Positions 1-6,955 of a DNA stretch of 64,000 bases are shown in pieces. Below the pieces are notes generated by a model. The model was given only the letters and a program-made list of their open reading frames with translations. It searched no databases and was not told the DNA's origin. Origin of the DNA: Burkholderiales bacterium (GTDB lineage: Bacteria; Pseudomonadota; Gammaproteobacteria; Burkholderiales; Burkholderiaceae_F). A program made the translations under genes and the position numbers. The DNA lies in assembly GCA_016716275.1 (NCBI GenBank), contig JADJWR010000001.1:372001-436000 (forward strand). Direction: 5' to 3'. Positions within the stretch are counted from its first letter, which is position 1. The number at the start of each line of letters is the position of its first letter.

Positions 1-710
1 TCGGAGTTGGCCGGGTCCATCTGGTAGACGGCCTTGTTCGACTTGCCGAGACTGGCGGCCGAGCCGACCGCGTCGCGGAACGGTCCGTAGAAGGCGCTGG
101 CGTACTTGGCGGAGTAGGCCATGATCCGCGTGTGGATATGGCCGGCCGCCTCGAGCGACTGGCGGATCGCGCCGATGCGGCCGTCCATCATGTCGCTCGG
201 CGCGACGATGTCGACGCCGGCGGCCGCCTGCACGAGCGCCTGCTGGCGCAGCACGGCGATCGTCTCGTCGTTCAGCACGTAACCGGTGTCGTCGATCAAT
301 CCGTCCTGGCCGTGCGTGGTGAACGGGTCGAGCGCCACGTCGGTCAGCAGGCCGAGTTCCGGGAAGCGGCGTTTCAGTTCGCGCACCGCCCGCGGCACCA
401 GGCCGTCGGGGTTGACGGCCTCGCGGCCGTCGGCCGATTTCAGCTGCTTGTCGATGACCGGAAACAGCGCCATGACCGGTATGCCGGAGGCAAGGCATCG
501 TTCGGCCACCGGCAGGAGCAGGTCGACCGACAGGCGCTGCACGCCGGGCATCGAGGCGACCTCCTCGCGCCGGTTGGGTCCGTCGAGCACGAACACGGGA
601 TAGATCAGGTCGTCGGGCGTCAGGCGGTTCTCGCGCATCAGGCGCCGCGAGAATTCGTCGCGGCGCATCCGGCGCATGCGCATGGCGGGGTACTGGGGGG
701 TGGTCGGCAT
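1..710 (-). CDS. hemB: Porphobilinogen synthase (delta-aminolevulinate dehydratase), 3' part beyond window
   Basis: HemB condenses two 5-aminolevulinate molecules to porphobilinogen, the first common step of tetrapyrrole synthesis, in the cytoplasm. The minus-strand frame starts at ATG 710 (MPTTPQYPAMRMRRMRRDEF) and stays open to base 1, giving about 236 residues; the C-terminal third is missing. Family landmarks are RENRLTPDDLIYPVFV, the region DIVAPSDMMDGRIGAIR and the active-site lysine stretch MAYSAKYASAFYGPFRDA. It lies downstream of engB on the same strand but 187 bp away, so it probably has its own promoter. That gap also holds the small-RNA candidate on the opposite strand. Identification is secure; only the missing end limits it. 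Confidence 0.96.
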   Translation of the reverse strand, partial: MPTTPQYPAMRMRRMRRDEFSRRLMRENRLTPDDLIYPVFVLDGPNRREEVASMPGVQRLSVDLLLPVAERCLASGIPVMALFPVIDKQLKSADGREAVNPDGLVPRAVRELKRRFPELGLLTDVALDPFTTHGQDGLIDDTGYVLNDETIAVLRQQALVQAAAGVDIVAPSDMMDGRIGAIRQSLEAAGHIHTRIMAYSAKYASAFYGPFRDAVGSAASLGKSNKAVYQMDPANS

Positions 711-755
711 ACGGGGAATTCCGAGCTTTCTCCGGCGGAGGATTCGGCGAAACTG

Positions 756-853
756 TTGCGAGGCGGCTGTCGAGCCGTCTCCCGCTGATTCCTCCCTGAG
801 CGGGGCCTTAAATGGCATTGGGCCTCGGACGCTCGTCCGAGGCTCTTTTTTTT
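756..853 (+). ncRNA. Candidate small RNA between hemB and engB
   Basis: Three consecutive hairpins lie in the gap between two minus-strand genes: stem 760-768/773-781 (9 bp with one G-U, 4-nt loop); stem 781-786/799-804 (6 bp, 12-nt loop 787-798 containing CCTCCC); and a terminator-type hairpin 822-843 followed by eight T. The T-tract follows the hairpin only on the plus strand, where there is no protein gene upstream, so a short plus-strand transcript is the simplest explanation. CU-rich loops able to pair with Shine-Dalgarno sequences are common in trans-acting bacterial sRNAs. I found no convincing promoter, so the 5' end is a guess. Confidence 0.35.
822..853 (+). terminator. Intrinsic terminator, plus-strand orientation
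   Basis: A perfect 9-bp GC-rich stem (822-830 with 835-843, loop GCTC) is followed by TCTTTTTTTT at 844-853. On the minus strand the hairpin is followed by CCAATGCC, with no T-tract, so it is oriented for plus-strand transcription and does not serve engB or hemB. A second, weaker hairpin without a T-tract (874-890) lies just after the engB stop and may be its 3' end. Confidence 0.7.
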
Positions 854-897
854 GCGAGTCGATGATACGCGCCGCCTCGCTTGCCGAGGCCGGCAGC

Positions 898-1593
898 TCA
901 GCCTTCGACGACCTGTGACAGCGTCAGGCGAAGTTCGTCGACCCCTTCGCGCTTGAGGCCGGAGAACGGTTGCACCGAGACGAGCATCGGCAGCGACCCG
1001 GCGCGATGCTCCGCCTGCGCAAGCGCGCGGGAGCGTTCCGAGCGGCCGATCTGGTCTGCCTTGTTCAGCAGCAGGTGCACCCGAAGCCGTTCGGCATCCC
1101 CGCGTGCCGCAAGCCAGGCCAGCAGGTGCTCGTCCGCCTCGCTCAGCGGCCGGCGGGCGTCCATTACCAACACCACGGCGGCGAGCAGGCGGCGGCCGGA
1201 CAGGTAGCCGCCGACCAGCCGGTCCCAGCGCGTTCTCGTTTGCTCGTCGACGCGGGCAAAGCCGTAGCCCGGCAGGTCGACTAGGTAGGCGACGACGTGC
1301 TCGCCGTCGGCCGGCTGCCTTGCCGTCAGTTCGAAGAAGTTCAGGAGCTGCGTGCGCCCGGGCGTCTTGCTCGAGTGGGCCAGCTGTCGCTGTGCCGTAA
1401 GCACGTTGATGACGGTGGACTTGCCCGCATTCGACCGTCCGACGAAGGCGATCTCGGGCACCATCGACAGCGGCGCCCGGTTCAGCTGCTCGAGTTCGGC
1501 GACGGAAACGGTGAAGCGGGCAGACTCGAAGCGCAGCACGTCGACACGGCGGGAATAACGGGTTGGCGCCGCGAGCGGCACGGCTCGCCGCAA
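898..1593 (-). CDS. engB: Ribosome-biogenesis GTPase EngB (YihA/YsxC)
   Basis: A TRAFAC-class GTPase needed for assembly of the large ribosomal subunit. G-motifs are clear: G1 GRSNAGKS at residues 52-59, G3 DLPGYG at 106-111 and G4 NKAD at 177-180; the length of 231 residues is slightly above the family norm of about 200-220. The listed start is a TTG with GGAG only 4 nt upstream; an in-frame GTG at 1581 is an alternative and would remove four residues. The gene is divergent from the cytochrome c4 gene across 82 bp. The engB-cytochrome c4 pairing is common in betaproteobacteria. Confidence 0.95.
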   Translation of the reverse strand: MRRAVPLAAPTRYSRRVDVLRFESARFTVSVAELEQLNRAPLSMVPEIAFVGRSNAGKSTVINVLTAQRQLAHSSKTPGRTQLLNFFELTARQPADGEHVVAYLVDLPGYGFARVDEQTRTRWDRLVGGYLSGRRLLAAVVLVMDARRPLSEADEHLLAWLAARGDAERLRVHLLLNKADQIGRSERSRALAQAEHRAGSLPMLVSVQPFSGLKREGVDELRLTLSQVVEG

Positions 1594-1603
1594 AGGGCTC
1601 CGG

Positions 1604-1609
1604 TAGAAT
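1604..1609 (+). promoter_or_regulatory. Possible -10 element (TAGAAT) for the cytochrome c4 gene
   Basis: TAGAAT lies 67 bp upstream of the cytochrome ATG in the engB/cytochrome divergent gap. No matching -35 hexamer is visible at 16-18 bp, so this is a weak call. Confidence 0.3.
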
Positions 1610-1675
1610 ACGCGCCTTTGACGCCCGGCCGCCGGCCGGTCGACGCTGCAGCGCCCACGTCAAGAACAACCGCCC

Positions 1676-2344
1676 ATGAAATTCCCGTTCCTTTCGAAGC
1701 GCCCGGCCTGCCGCGGCAGCATCCTCGCGGCCGCGCTGATCGGGCTGGCGATCCCTGCGGCCGTGCTCGCTCAGGGCAGCGCGGCCGCCAAGCCCGACCT
1801 GAAGCGCGGCCAGGAGATCGCCAGTTCGATCTGCGCCGCCTGTCATGGCGCCGACGGCAATTCGACGATCGCGGCCAATCCGAAGCTGTCCGGCCAGGAC
1901 GCTGCCTACCTGCTGAAGCAGCTGAACGACTACGCCAGGCCGACCAGCGACAAGGGCGCCCGCGTCAACAGCATCATGACCGGCATCCTCGGCAGCATTT
2001 CGGAGGCCGACCGGCTGCATGTGGCGGCGTACTACGCGGGCCAGCCGCACAAGCCCGGCGCGGCGCGCAACCGCGACACGCTGGAACTCGGTCAGCGCGT
2101 GTTCCGGGCAGGCGTGCCGGAGCGCGGCGTGCCGGCCTGCAGCGGCTGCCACAGTCCGTCCGGAGCAGGCATCCCGTCACAGTACCCGCGCCTGGCGGGC
2201 CAGCACGCCGAGTACACAATCGCGCAACTGAAGGCCTTCCACGACGGCACGCGGCGCAACAACCTGCCGATGACGCAGATCGCCGCCCGGCTGACCGAAG
2301 CCGAAGTGAACGCGGTCGCCGACTACGTCGCCGGTCTGCGCTAG
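1676..2344 (+). CDS. Periplasmic diheme cytochrome c4
   Basis: An electron carrier between the bc1 complex and terminal oxidases. The 222-residue product has a cleavable signal peptide (about residues 1-33, ending near VLAQG) and two class I heme-c modules, with CAACH at 53-57 and CSGCH at 155-159. Each is followed by a Met-containing segment that can supply the sixth iron ligand (NSIMTGI, NLPMTQI). Module spacing and total length match the c4 family. In many relatives the next genes are resB and ccsB for cytochrome c maturation; here guaC lies there instead, convergent and 27 bp away. The bc1 genes petABC are 57 kb away in this window. Confidence 0.93.
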   Translation: MKFPFLSKRPACRGSILAAALIGLAIPAAVLAQGSAAAKPDLKRGQEIASSICAACHGADGNSTIAANPKLSGQDAAYLLKQLNDYARPTSDKGARVNSIMTGILGSISEADRLHVAAYYAGQPHKPGAARNRDTLELGQRVFRAGVPERGVPACSGCHSPSGAGIPSQYPRLAGQHAEYTIAQLKAFHDGTRRNNLPMTQIAARLTEAEVNAVADYVAGLR

Positions 2345-2371
2345 CGGCCTGTCGAGGCTGCCGACGGACGC

Positions 2372-3412
2372 CTACTGTCTGCCGAAGACCTCGTTCACCT
2401 GCTGGGTGACGCGAACGAAGGTGGTCCGCTTCGTCAACTCCTTGAGCCGCCGCGCACCGACGTAGGTGCACGCGGAACGCACGCCGCCGAGAATATCCTG
2501 CGCCGTGCGCGCCACCTCGCCTCGGTAGGCAACCAGCACCTCCTTGCCTTCGGCCGCCCGGTACTCGGCCACGCCGCCGGAATAGAGCTCCATCGCCGTT
2601 CGGCTGCTCATGCCGTAGAAGCGCTGCAGCTTCGCGCCGTTGCGCTCGACGAGCTCGCCGCCGCATTCGTCGTGACCGGCCAGCATGCCGCCGAGCATCA
2701 CGAAATCGGCGCCGCCGCCGAAGGCCTTGGCCACGTCGCCAGGTGTCGTGCAGCCGCCGTCGGCACAGATGTGGCCGCCGAGGCCGTGGGCGGCGTCGGC
2801 GCACTCGATCACGGCCGATAGCTGCGGATAGCCGACGCCGGTCAGATTGCGTGTCGTGCACACCGAGCCGGGGCCGATGCCCACCTTGACGATGTCGGCG
2901 CCGGACAGGATCAGTTCCTCGGTCATCTCGCCGGTGACGACGTTGCCGGCCATGATCGCCAGCTCCGGATGGCGGCTGCGCAGACGGGTGACGAAGGTGA
3001 CGAAGTTCTCGTGGTAGCCGTTGGCCACATCGACGCAGACGAACTGCACCGCGCCCGGTGCCGCCTGCACCAGCCGCTCGAACTTGTCCTCGTCGGCGCG
3101 GGTGATACCCATCGAGTAGAAGGCGGCCGGCTTGCGTTCGAGGCTGGTGAAGAAGCGGACGTAGTCGTCGACCTCGTAGTGCTTGTGCAGCGCGGTGGAC
3201 AGGCCGAATCGGTCGAGCGCCAGGGCCATCTCGAAGGTGCCGATGGTGTCCATGTTGGCGGCGATGATCGGGATGCCGCGGTAAGGCGTCCTGGCGTGGC
3301 GAAACGAGAACTCGCGCGTGATGTCGACCTCGCTGCGCGAGGTCAGCGTCGATCGCTTGGGGCGGATCAGCACGTCCTTGTAGTCGAGCTTGACCTCGTG
3401 TTCGATGTGCAT
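2372..3412 (-). CDS. guaC: GMP reductase
   Basis: Converts GMP to IMP with NADPH and release of ammonia, recycling guanine nucleotides. The 346-residue protein is a TIM-barrel of the IMPDH/GMPR family. GPGSVCTTR at 181-188 holds the catalytic cysteine (C185), followed by the AHGLGGHICADGGCTTPGDV region. It lacks the CBS domains of IMP dehydrogenase. Similarity to the E. coli enzyme runs end to end, and the product ends within a residue or two of it. I chose ATG 3412 because GGAGG lies 8 bp upstream; an in-frame upstream extension to 3484 has no ribosome-binding site. The gene occupies the place where relatives often carry resBC. Confidence 0.95.
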   Translation of the reverse strand: MHIEHEVKLDYKDVLIRPKRSTLTSRSEVDITREFSFRHARTPYRGIPIIAANMDTIGTFEMALALDRFGLSTALHKHYEVDDYVRFFTSLERKPAAFYSMGITRADEDKFERLVQAAPGAVQFVCVDVANGYHENFVTFVTRLRSRHPELAIMAGNVVTGEMTEELILSGADIVKVGIGPGSVCTTRNLTGVGYPQLSAVIECADAAHGLGGHICADGGCTTPGDVAKAFGGGADFVMLGGMLAGHDECGGELVERNGAKLQRFYGMSSRTAMELYSGGVAEYRAAEGKEVLVAYRGEVARTAQDILGGVRSACTYVGARRLKELTKRTTFVRVTQQVNEVFGRQ

Positions 3413-3572
3413 CGGCGTACCTCCGGGGAAGCGCGGCGCGGCAAGTCTAGGCGGTTGGCGCGCAGGAACCTTGGCCGGCGGCACGGGTCAGAACCGGTTC
3501 CGATCGCTGCGCGCGGTAAGTTCTGCCTTCGGCCGCCGACTGTCGATCCAGCGCTGACCGAGGGAGTCACCC

Positions 3573-4526
3573 ATGCTGATCCGCCAGCGAAGCGACATTG
3601 CACCATCGGCGATCACCCCGCCAGCGGTCTGGCACGCCCGAAGAACGCTCCTGCAGGCGGCCGCTGCCGCGGGCCTGGCTGGTGTCGCTGGCCGGGCAGC
3701 ATCGAAGGGCACTTCCGCCGCGAGTCTGGCCGGCAGGCCGAGTCCGCTGTCGACCATGGAGCGGCCCACGACGCGTGACCTGGTGACCGGCTACTGCAAC
3801 TTCTACGAGTTCGGCACCGAGAAGGACGACCCCCCGCGGCACGCACCCAAGCTGCTGCGCACCCGTCCTTGGCAGGTGGTGGTCGAGGGCGAGGTACGTC
3901 GGCCGCGCAGCTTCGACATCGACGAGCTGCTGAAGCTGGCGCCGATGGAAGAGCGAATCTACCGGCTGCGCTGTGTCGAGGCCTGGTCGGCGGTCGTGCC
4001 CTGGATCGGCTATCCGCTGTCGGAACTGATCCGGCGGGTCGAGCCAACCGGCAACGCCCGGTACGTCGAGTTCGCCACACTGGCCGACCCGAAGCAGATG
4101 CCGGGACTGCGATCGCGCGTGCTCGACTGGCCGTACGTCGAAGGCCTGCGGATCGACGAGGCGATGCACCCGTTGACGCTGCTTGCCTTCGGCCTGTACG
4201 GCGAGCTTCTGCCGAGCCAGAACGGCGCGCCGCTGCGGCTCGTGGTGCCGTGGAAGTACGGCTTCAAGAGCGCCAAGTCGCTGGTGCGCATCCGGTTCGT
4301 CGAGCAGCAACCGGTCAACAGCTGGCAGAAATCGGCGCCGAACGAGTACGGCTTCTATTCCAACGTCAACCCGAACGTCGACCACCCTCGATGGAGCCAG
4401 GCAAGCGAGCGGCGCCTGGGCGAGGACGGGCTGTTCGCCCGCCGCCGCCCGACGCTGATGTTCAACGGCTATGGCGAGCAGGTCGCGGCGCTGTACGCCG
4501 GCATGGATCTCAAACGGTTGTACTGA
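3573..4526 (+). CDS. msrP: Protein-methionine-sulfoxide reductase catalytic subunit MsrP (YedY)
   Basis: A periplasmic molybdenum enzyme that repairs oxidised methionines in envelope proteins, with electrons from the quinone pool through MsrQ. The 317-residue product begins with a twin-arginine signal (ARRTLLQ, residues 22-28, then an Ala/Gly-rich stretch). It has the sulfite-oxidase fold, with molybdopterin-ligating C134 in RLRCVEAWSAVVPW, plus GYPLSELI and the PWKYGFKSAKS loop near the C-terminus. msrQ follows after 9 bp, so the two form an operon. The Tat signal agrees with the tatABC genes at 56-58 kb. Confidence 0.96.
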   Translation: MLIRQRSDIAPSAITPPAVWHARRTLLQAAAAAGLAGVAGRAASKGTSAASLAGRPSPLSTMERPTTRDLVTGYCNFYEFGTEKDDPPRHAPKLLRTRPWQVVVEGEVRRPRSFDIDELLKLAPMEERIYRLRCVEAWSAVVPWIGYPLSELIRRVEPTGNARYVEFATLADPKQMPGLRSRVLDWPYVEGLRIDEAMHPLTLLAFGLYGELLPSQNGAPLRLVVPWKYGFKSAKSLVRIRFVEQQPVNSWQKSAPNEYGFYSNVNPNVDHPRWSQASERRLGEDGLFARRRPTLMFNGYGEQVAALYAGMDLKRLY

Positions 4527-4535
4527 TCCGCCGGC

Positions 4536-5249
4536 ATGAGCGGCCAGCGCATGACGTTGTCGGCTCGCCTGTCGTCGCTGGTGCCGCCGGTGCTTCAGCC
4601 GCAGGCGTTCCTGCGGGTGCGGGCGGCGCTGTTCGTCGTCGCGCTGCTGCCTCTGGCTCGCCTGCTCTACCTCGCCTTCAGCGGCAGCCTCGGGGCGAAT
4701 CCGGTCGAGTTCGTGATTCGCTCGCTCGGCACCTGGACGCTGGTAGCACTGGTCGTGACGCTCGCCATCACGCCGTTGCGGCTGGCCACCGGCTGGGCCT
4801 GGCCGATGCGGTTGCGTCGCATGTTCGGACTGTTCACGTTCTTCTACGCCGCGCTTCATTTGATCGCCTACCTGTGGCTCGATCAGTGGTTCGACCTGGC
4901 GGCGATCTGGAAGGACGTGCTCAAGCGCCCCTACATCACGGCCGGCCTGGCGTCGGTGCTGCTGCTGGTGCCGCTGGCGGTGACATCGAGCAACGGCTGG
5001 GTGAAACGGCTGGGCGGGCGCAACTGGCAGCGCCTGCACCGCCTCGTCTACCTCATCGCGGTGCTCGCCGTGACGCACTTCTGGTGGCAGAAGGCAGCCA
5101 AGAACGACCTCGGCGAGCCGTTGGCGTATGCGATCGTCGTCGGCCTGCTGCTCGGCGTGCGGGCGCTGCGCTGGGCGCAGCGGCGCTACGGCAGCGTCGA
5201 TTCGAGCGCGAACAGCTCCTCGACGGTTTCCCGGCGGCGGACTTCGTAG
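4536..5249 (+). CDS. msrQ: Heme-binding membrane subunit MsrQ (YedZ)
   Basis: Integral-membrane b-type cytochrome that passes electrons to MsrP. The product is 237 residues with about six hydrophobic segments and conserved histidines in FFYAALHLIAYLWL, WQRLHRLVYLIAV and VTHFWW. The last 21 or so residues (after LRWAQRRYG) are not family-like: they are encoded in the 64 bp that overlap, antiparallel, the 3' end of lysA. The natural stop seems to have been lost and translation runs on to 5249. There is therefore no room for a terminator between the convergent pair. Confidence 0.93.
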   Translation: MSGQRMTLSARLSSLVPPVLQPQAFLRVRAALFVVALLPLARLLYLAFSGSLGANPVEFVIRSLGTWTLVALVVTLAITPLRLATGWAWPMRLRRMFGLFTFFYAALHLIAYLWLDQWFDLAAIWKDVLKRPYITAGLASVLLLVPLAVTSSNGWVKRLGGRNWQRLHRLVYLIAVLAVTHFWWQKAAKNDLGEPLAYAIVVGLLLGVRALRWAQRRYGSVDSSANSSSTVSRRRTS

Positions 5250-6454
5250 ACGCGCTCGCCGTCGACCATCACTTCGGCGGCGCGACCGCGCGAGTTGTAG
5301 TTGCTGGCCATGCTCATGCCGTAGGCGCCGGCGCCGAGGACAGCCAGCAGGTCACCGGGCTCGGCCGCGATCTGCCGTTGCCGCGCCAGCCAGTCACCCG
5401 ACTCGCAGATCGGCCCGACGATGTCGTAGGTGCGCGGCAGGCCGCCGTGCGGCTGCACCGGCTGAACGTCCATCCAGGCGTCGTACAAAGCCGGGCGCAG
5501 CAGGTCGTTCATCGCCGCGTCGACGATCAGGAAGTTCTTCTCGGCACCCGTCTTGACGATGTTGACCCGCGTGAGCAGCGCGCCGGCGGGGCCGACGATC
5601 GACCGCCCAGGCTCGAGCATCAGGGTCTTGCCGCCGTGGCCGCGCCGATCGACGCGGGCAGCCAGGGCGCCGATCAGCTCGGCGGCGGCCGGCGGGGTCT
5701 CGTCTCGGTAGCGGATGTCCAGGCCGCCGCCGAAGTCGATGTGAGCCAGTTCGATGCCATCGCCGGCCAGCACGTCGACGATGTCGAGCAGCCGGTCGGC
5801 CGCCTCCAGGTACGGGGCGACGTCGTTGATCCGCGAGCCGATGTGGCAGTCGATGCCGACGATCTCGATATGCGACAGACTCGCCGCACGCCGGTACAGC
5901 GGCAGGGTGTCCGCATAGGCGACGCCGAACTTGTTCGACTTCAGCCCGGTCGAGATGTACGGATGGGTCTTCGGGTCGACGTCCGGGTTGACCCGCACCG
6001 AGATGCGGGCCCGCCGGCCCATGCGGACGGCGACGCGCTCGACCATCTCGAGTTCCGGCACCGACTCGAGGTTGAAGCACAGGATGTCCGCCGCCAGCGC
6101 CTGTGCGATCTCGGCCGCCGTCTTGCCGACGCCGGAGAACACCACCTTGCGCGGGTCGCCGCCGGCGGCGATCACCCGCGCCAGTTCGCCACCCGAGACG
6201 ATGTCGAAGCCGCTGCCCGAACGCGCCAGCAGGTTGAGCACGGCGAGGTTCGAATTCGCCTTCATCGCGTAACACACAAGCGACGGACGGCCGCGCAGCG
6301 CATCGGCGTAGGCGGCGAATGCCGCCTCGATCGCCGACCGGGAGTACACGTAGGTCGGCGTGCCGAAACGCGAAGCGATATCTGCCAGCGGCACGCCCTC
6401 GCAGAAGAGCGCGCCGCCGGACCGGCGATAGGGCTGCGCCGACGCTACCGTCAC
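5186..6454 (-). CDS. lysA: Diaminopimelate decarboxylase
   Basis: PLP enzyme for the last step of lysine synthesis, meso-diaminopimelate to L-lysine plus CO2. Product of 422 residues from GTG 6454, with GGAG 9 nt upstream; the start is embedded in the stop of lptM (GTGA overlap). The PLP lysine is K65 in CYAMKANSN; other marks are HIDFGGGLDIRY, the phosphate-binding EPGRSIVG and the partner-subunit cysteine in GPICESGD. The frame can be extended upstream to 6772, but that reads through the lptM gene and is not family-like. The 3' 64 bp overlap msrQ. Confidence 0.95.
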   Translation of the reverse strand: MTVASAQPYRRSGGALFCEGVPLADIASRFGTPTYVYSRSAIEAAFAAYADALRGRPSLVCYAMKANSNLAVLNLLARSGSGFDIVSGGELARVIAAGGDPRKVVFSGVGKTAAEIAQALAADILCFNLESVPELEMVERVAVRMGRRARISVRVNPDVDPKTHPYISTGLKSNKFGVAYADTLPLYRRAASLSHIEIVGIDCHIGSRINDVAPYLEAADRLLDIVDVLAGDGIELAHIDFGGGLDIRYRDETPPAAAELIGALAARVDRRGHGGKTLMLEPGRSIVGPAGALLTRVNIVKTGAEKNFLIVDAAMNDLLRPALYDAWMDVQPVQPHGGLPRTYDIVGPICESGDWLARQRQIAAEPGDLLAVLGAGAYGMSMASNYNSRGRAAEVMVDGERVYEVRRRETVEELFALESTLP

Positions 6455-6603
6455 TGGCGGCGCTCCACGGTCGACGGCACATCGTGCGTCGCTGGCGGCG
6501 CCGGCTTGCGGCGCGCCTCTTCGGGCAGCACCAGCGGCCCCTTCTGGCCGCAGGCGGCAAGGACGATCACGCTCAATACAATCGCGCCCAGGCGGCGAAG
6601 CAT
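6451..6603 (-). CDS. lptM: LptM-like small outer-membrane lipoprotein (YifL family)
   Basis: A 50-codon gene. The product starts MLRRLGAIVL, has a lipobox LAAC with the lipidated cysteine at residue 18, then the family signature CGQKGPLVLP. LptM (YifL) of enterobacteria assists disulfide maturation of the LPS translocon LptD/E; whether this short homologue does the same is inferred from family membership. It overlaps the lysA start by 4 bp (GTGA), the usual lptM-lysA arrangement. Its ATG is only 14 bp from that of divergent cyaY. No obvious Shine-Dalgarno sequence precedes it. Confidence 0.85.
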   Translation of the reverse strand: MLRRLGAIVLSVIVLAACGQKGPLVLPEEARRKPAPPATHDVPSTVERRQ

Positions 6604-6617
6604 CGAGGCAATCTAAC

Positions 6618-6944
6618 ATGGCGATCAGTGAAACCGAGTTCATGGCCGCGGCCGAGCGCACCCTCGGGGCAATCGAGTCCGCGGTCGAGGCCTGCGCGGC
6701 CGACATCGACGTCACCCGAGCGGGCAACGTGCTGACGCTCGAACTGGCAGACGGCTCGAAACTCGTCGTCAACAGCCAGGCGCCGATGCGGCAGATCTGG
6801 GTGGCTGGCCGCAGCGGCGGCTTCCATTACGAGTGGCGTGACGGCGCCTGGCGCGACACGCGGGACGGCTCGGAGCTTTTCGCCGCGCTGTCGCGGCTGA
6901 TCTCCGCGCAGGGCGGCGCCGCTGTGCTGCTGCGCGCCGGCTGA
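6618..6944 (+). CDS. cyaY: Iron-sulfur assembly protein CyaY (bacterial frataxin)
   Basis: Small cytoplasmic protein that binds iron and modulates IscS activity in Fe-S cluster assembly. The 108-residue length is normal. Family marks are the acidic N-terminal helix (ETEFMAAAERTLGAIESAVE), the beta-strand NVLTLELADGSKLVVNSQ and QIWVAGRSGGFHYEW. GAGG at 6605-6608 supports the ATG at 6618. The gene is divergent from lptM-lysA with 14 bp between the start codons, so its promoter must lie inside lptM. Confidence 0.95.
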   Translation: MAISETEFMAAAERTLGAIESAVEACAADIDVTRAGNVLTLELADGSKLVVNSQAPMRQIWVAGRSGGFHYEWRDGAWRDTRDGSELFAALSRLISAQGGAAVLLRAG

Positions 6945-6955
6945 CTCCGCGGCAA

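Noticed and set aside
638..2152. 504-codon minus-strand ORF spanning hemB, engB and cytochrome c4
   Set aside because: Wrong frame for hemB and engB; low-complexity Arg/Ala-rich translation.
3869..6616. 915-codon plus-strand ORF across msrP, msrQ and lysA
   Set aside because: It crosses three well-identified genes in other frames and has no recognisable domain.
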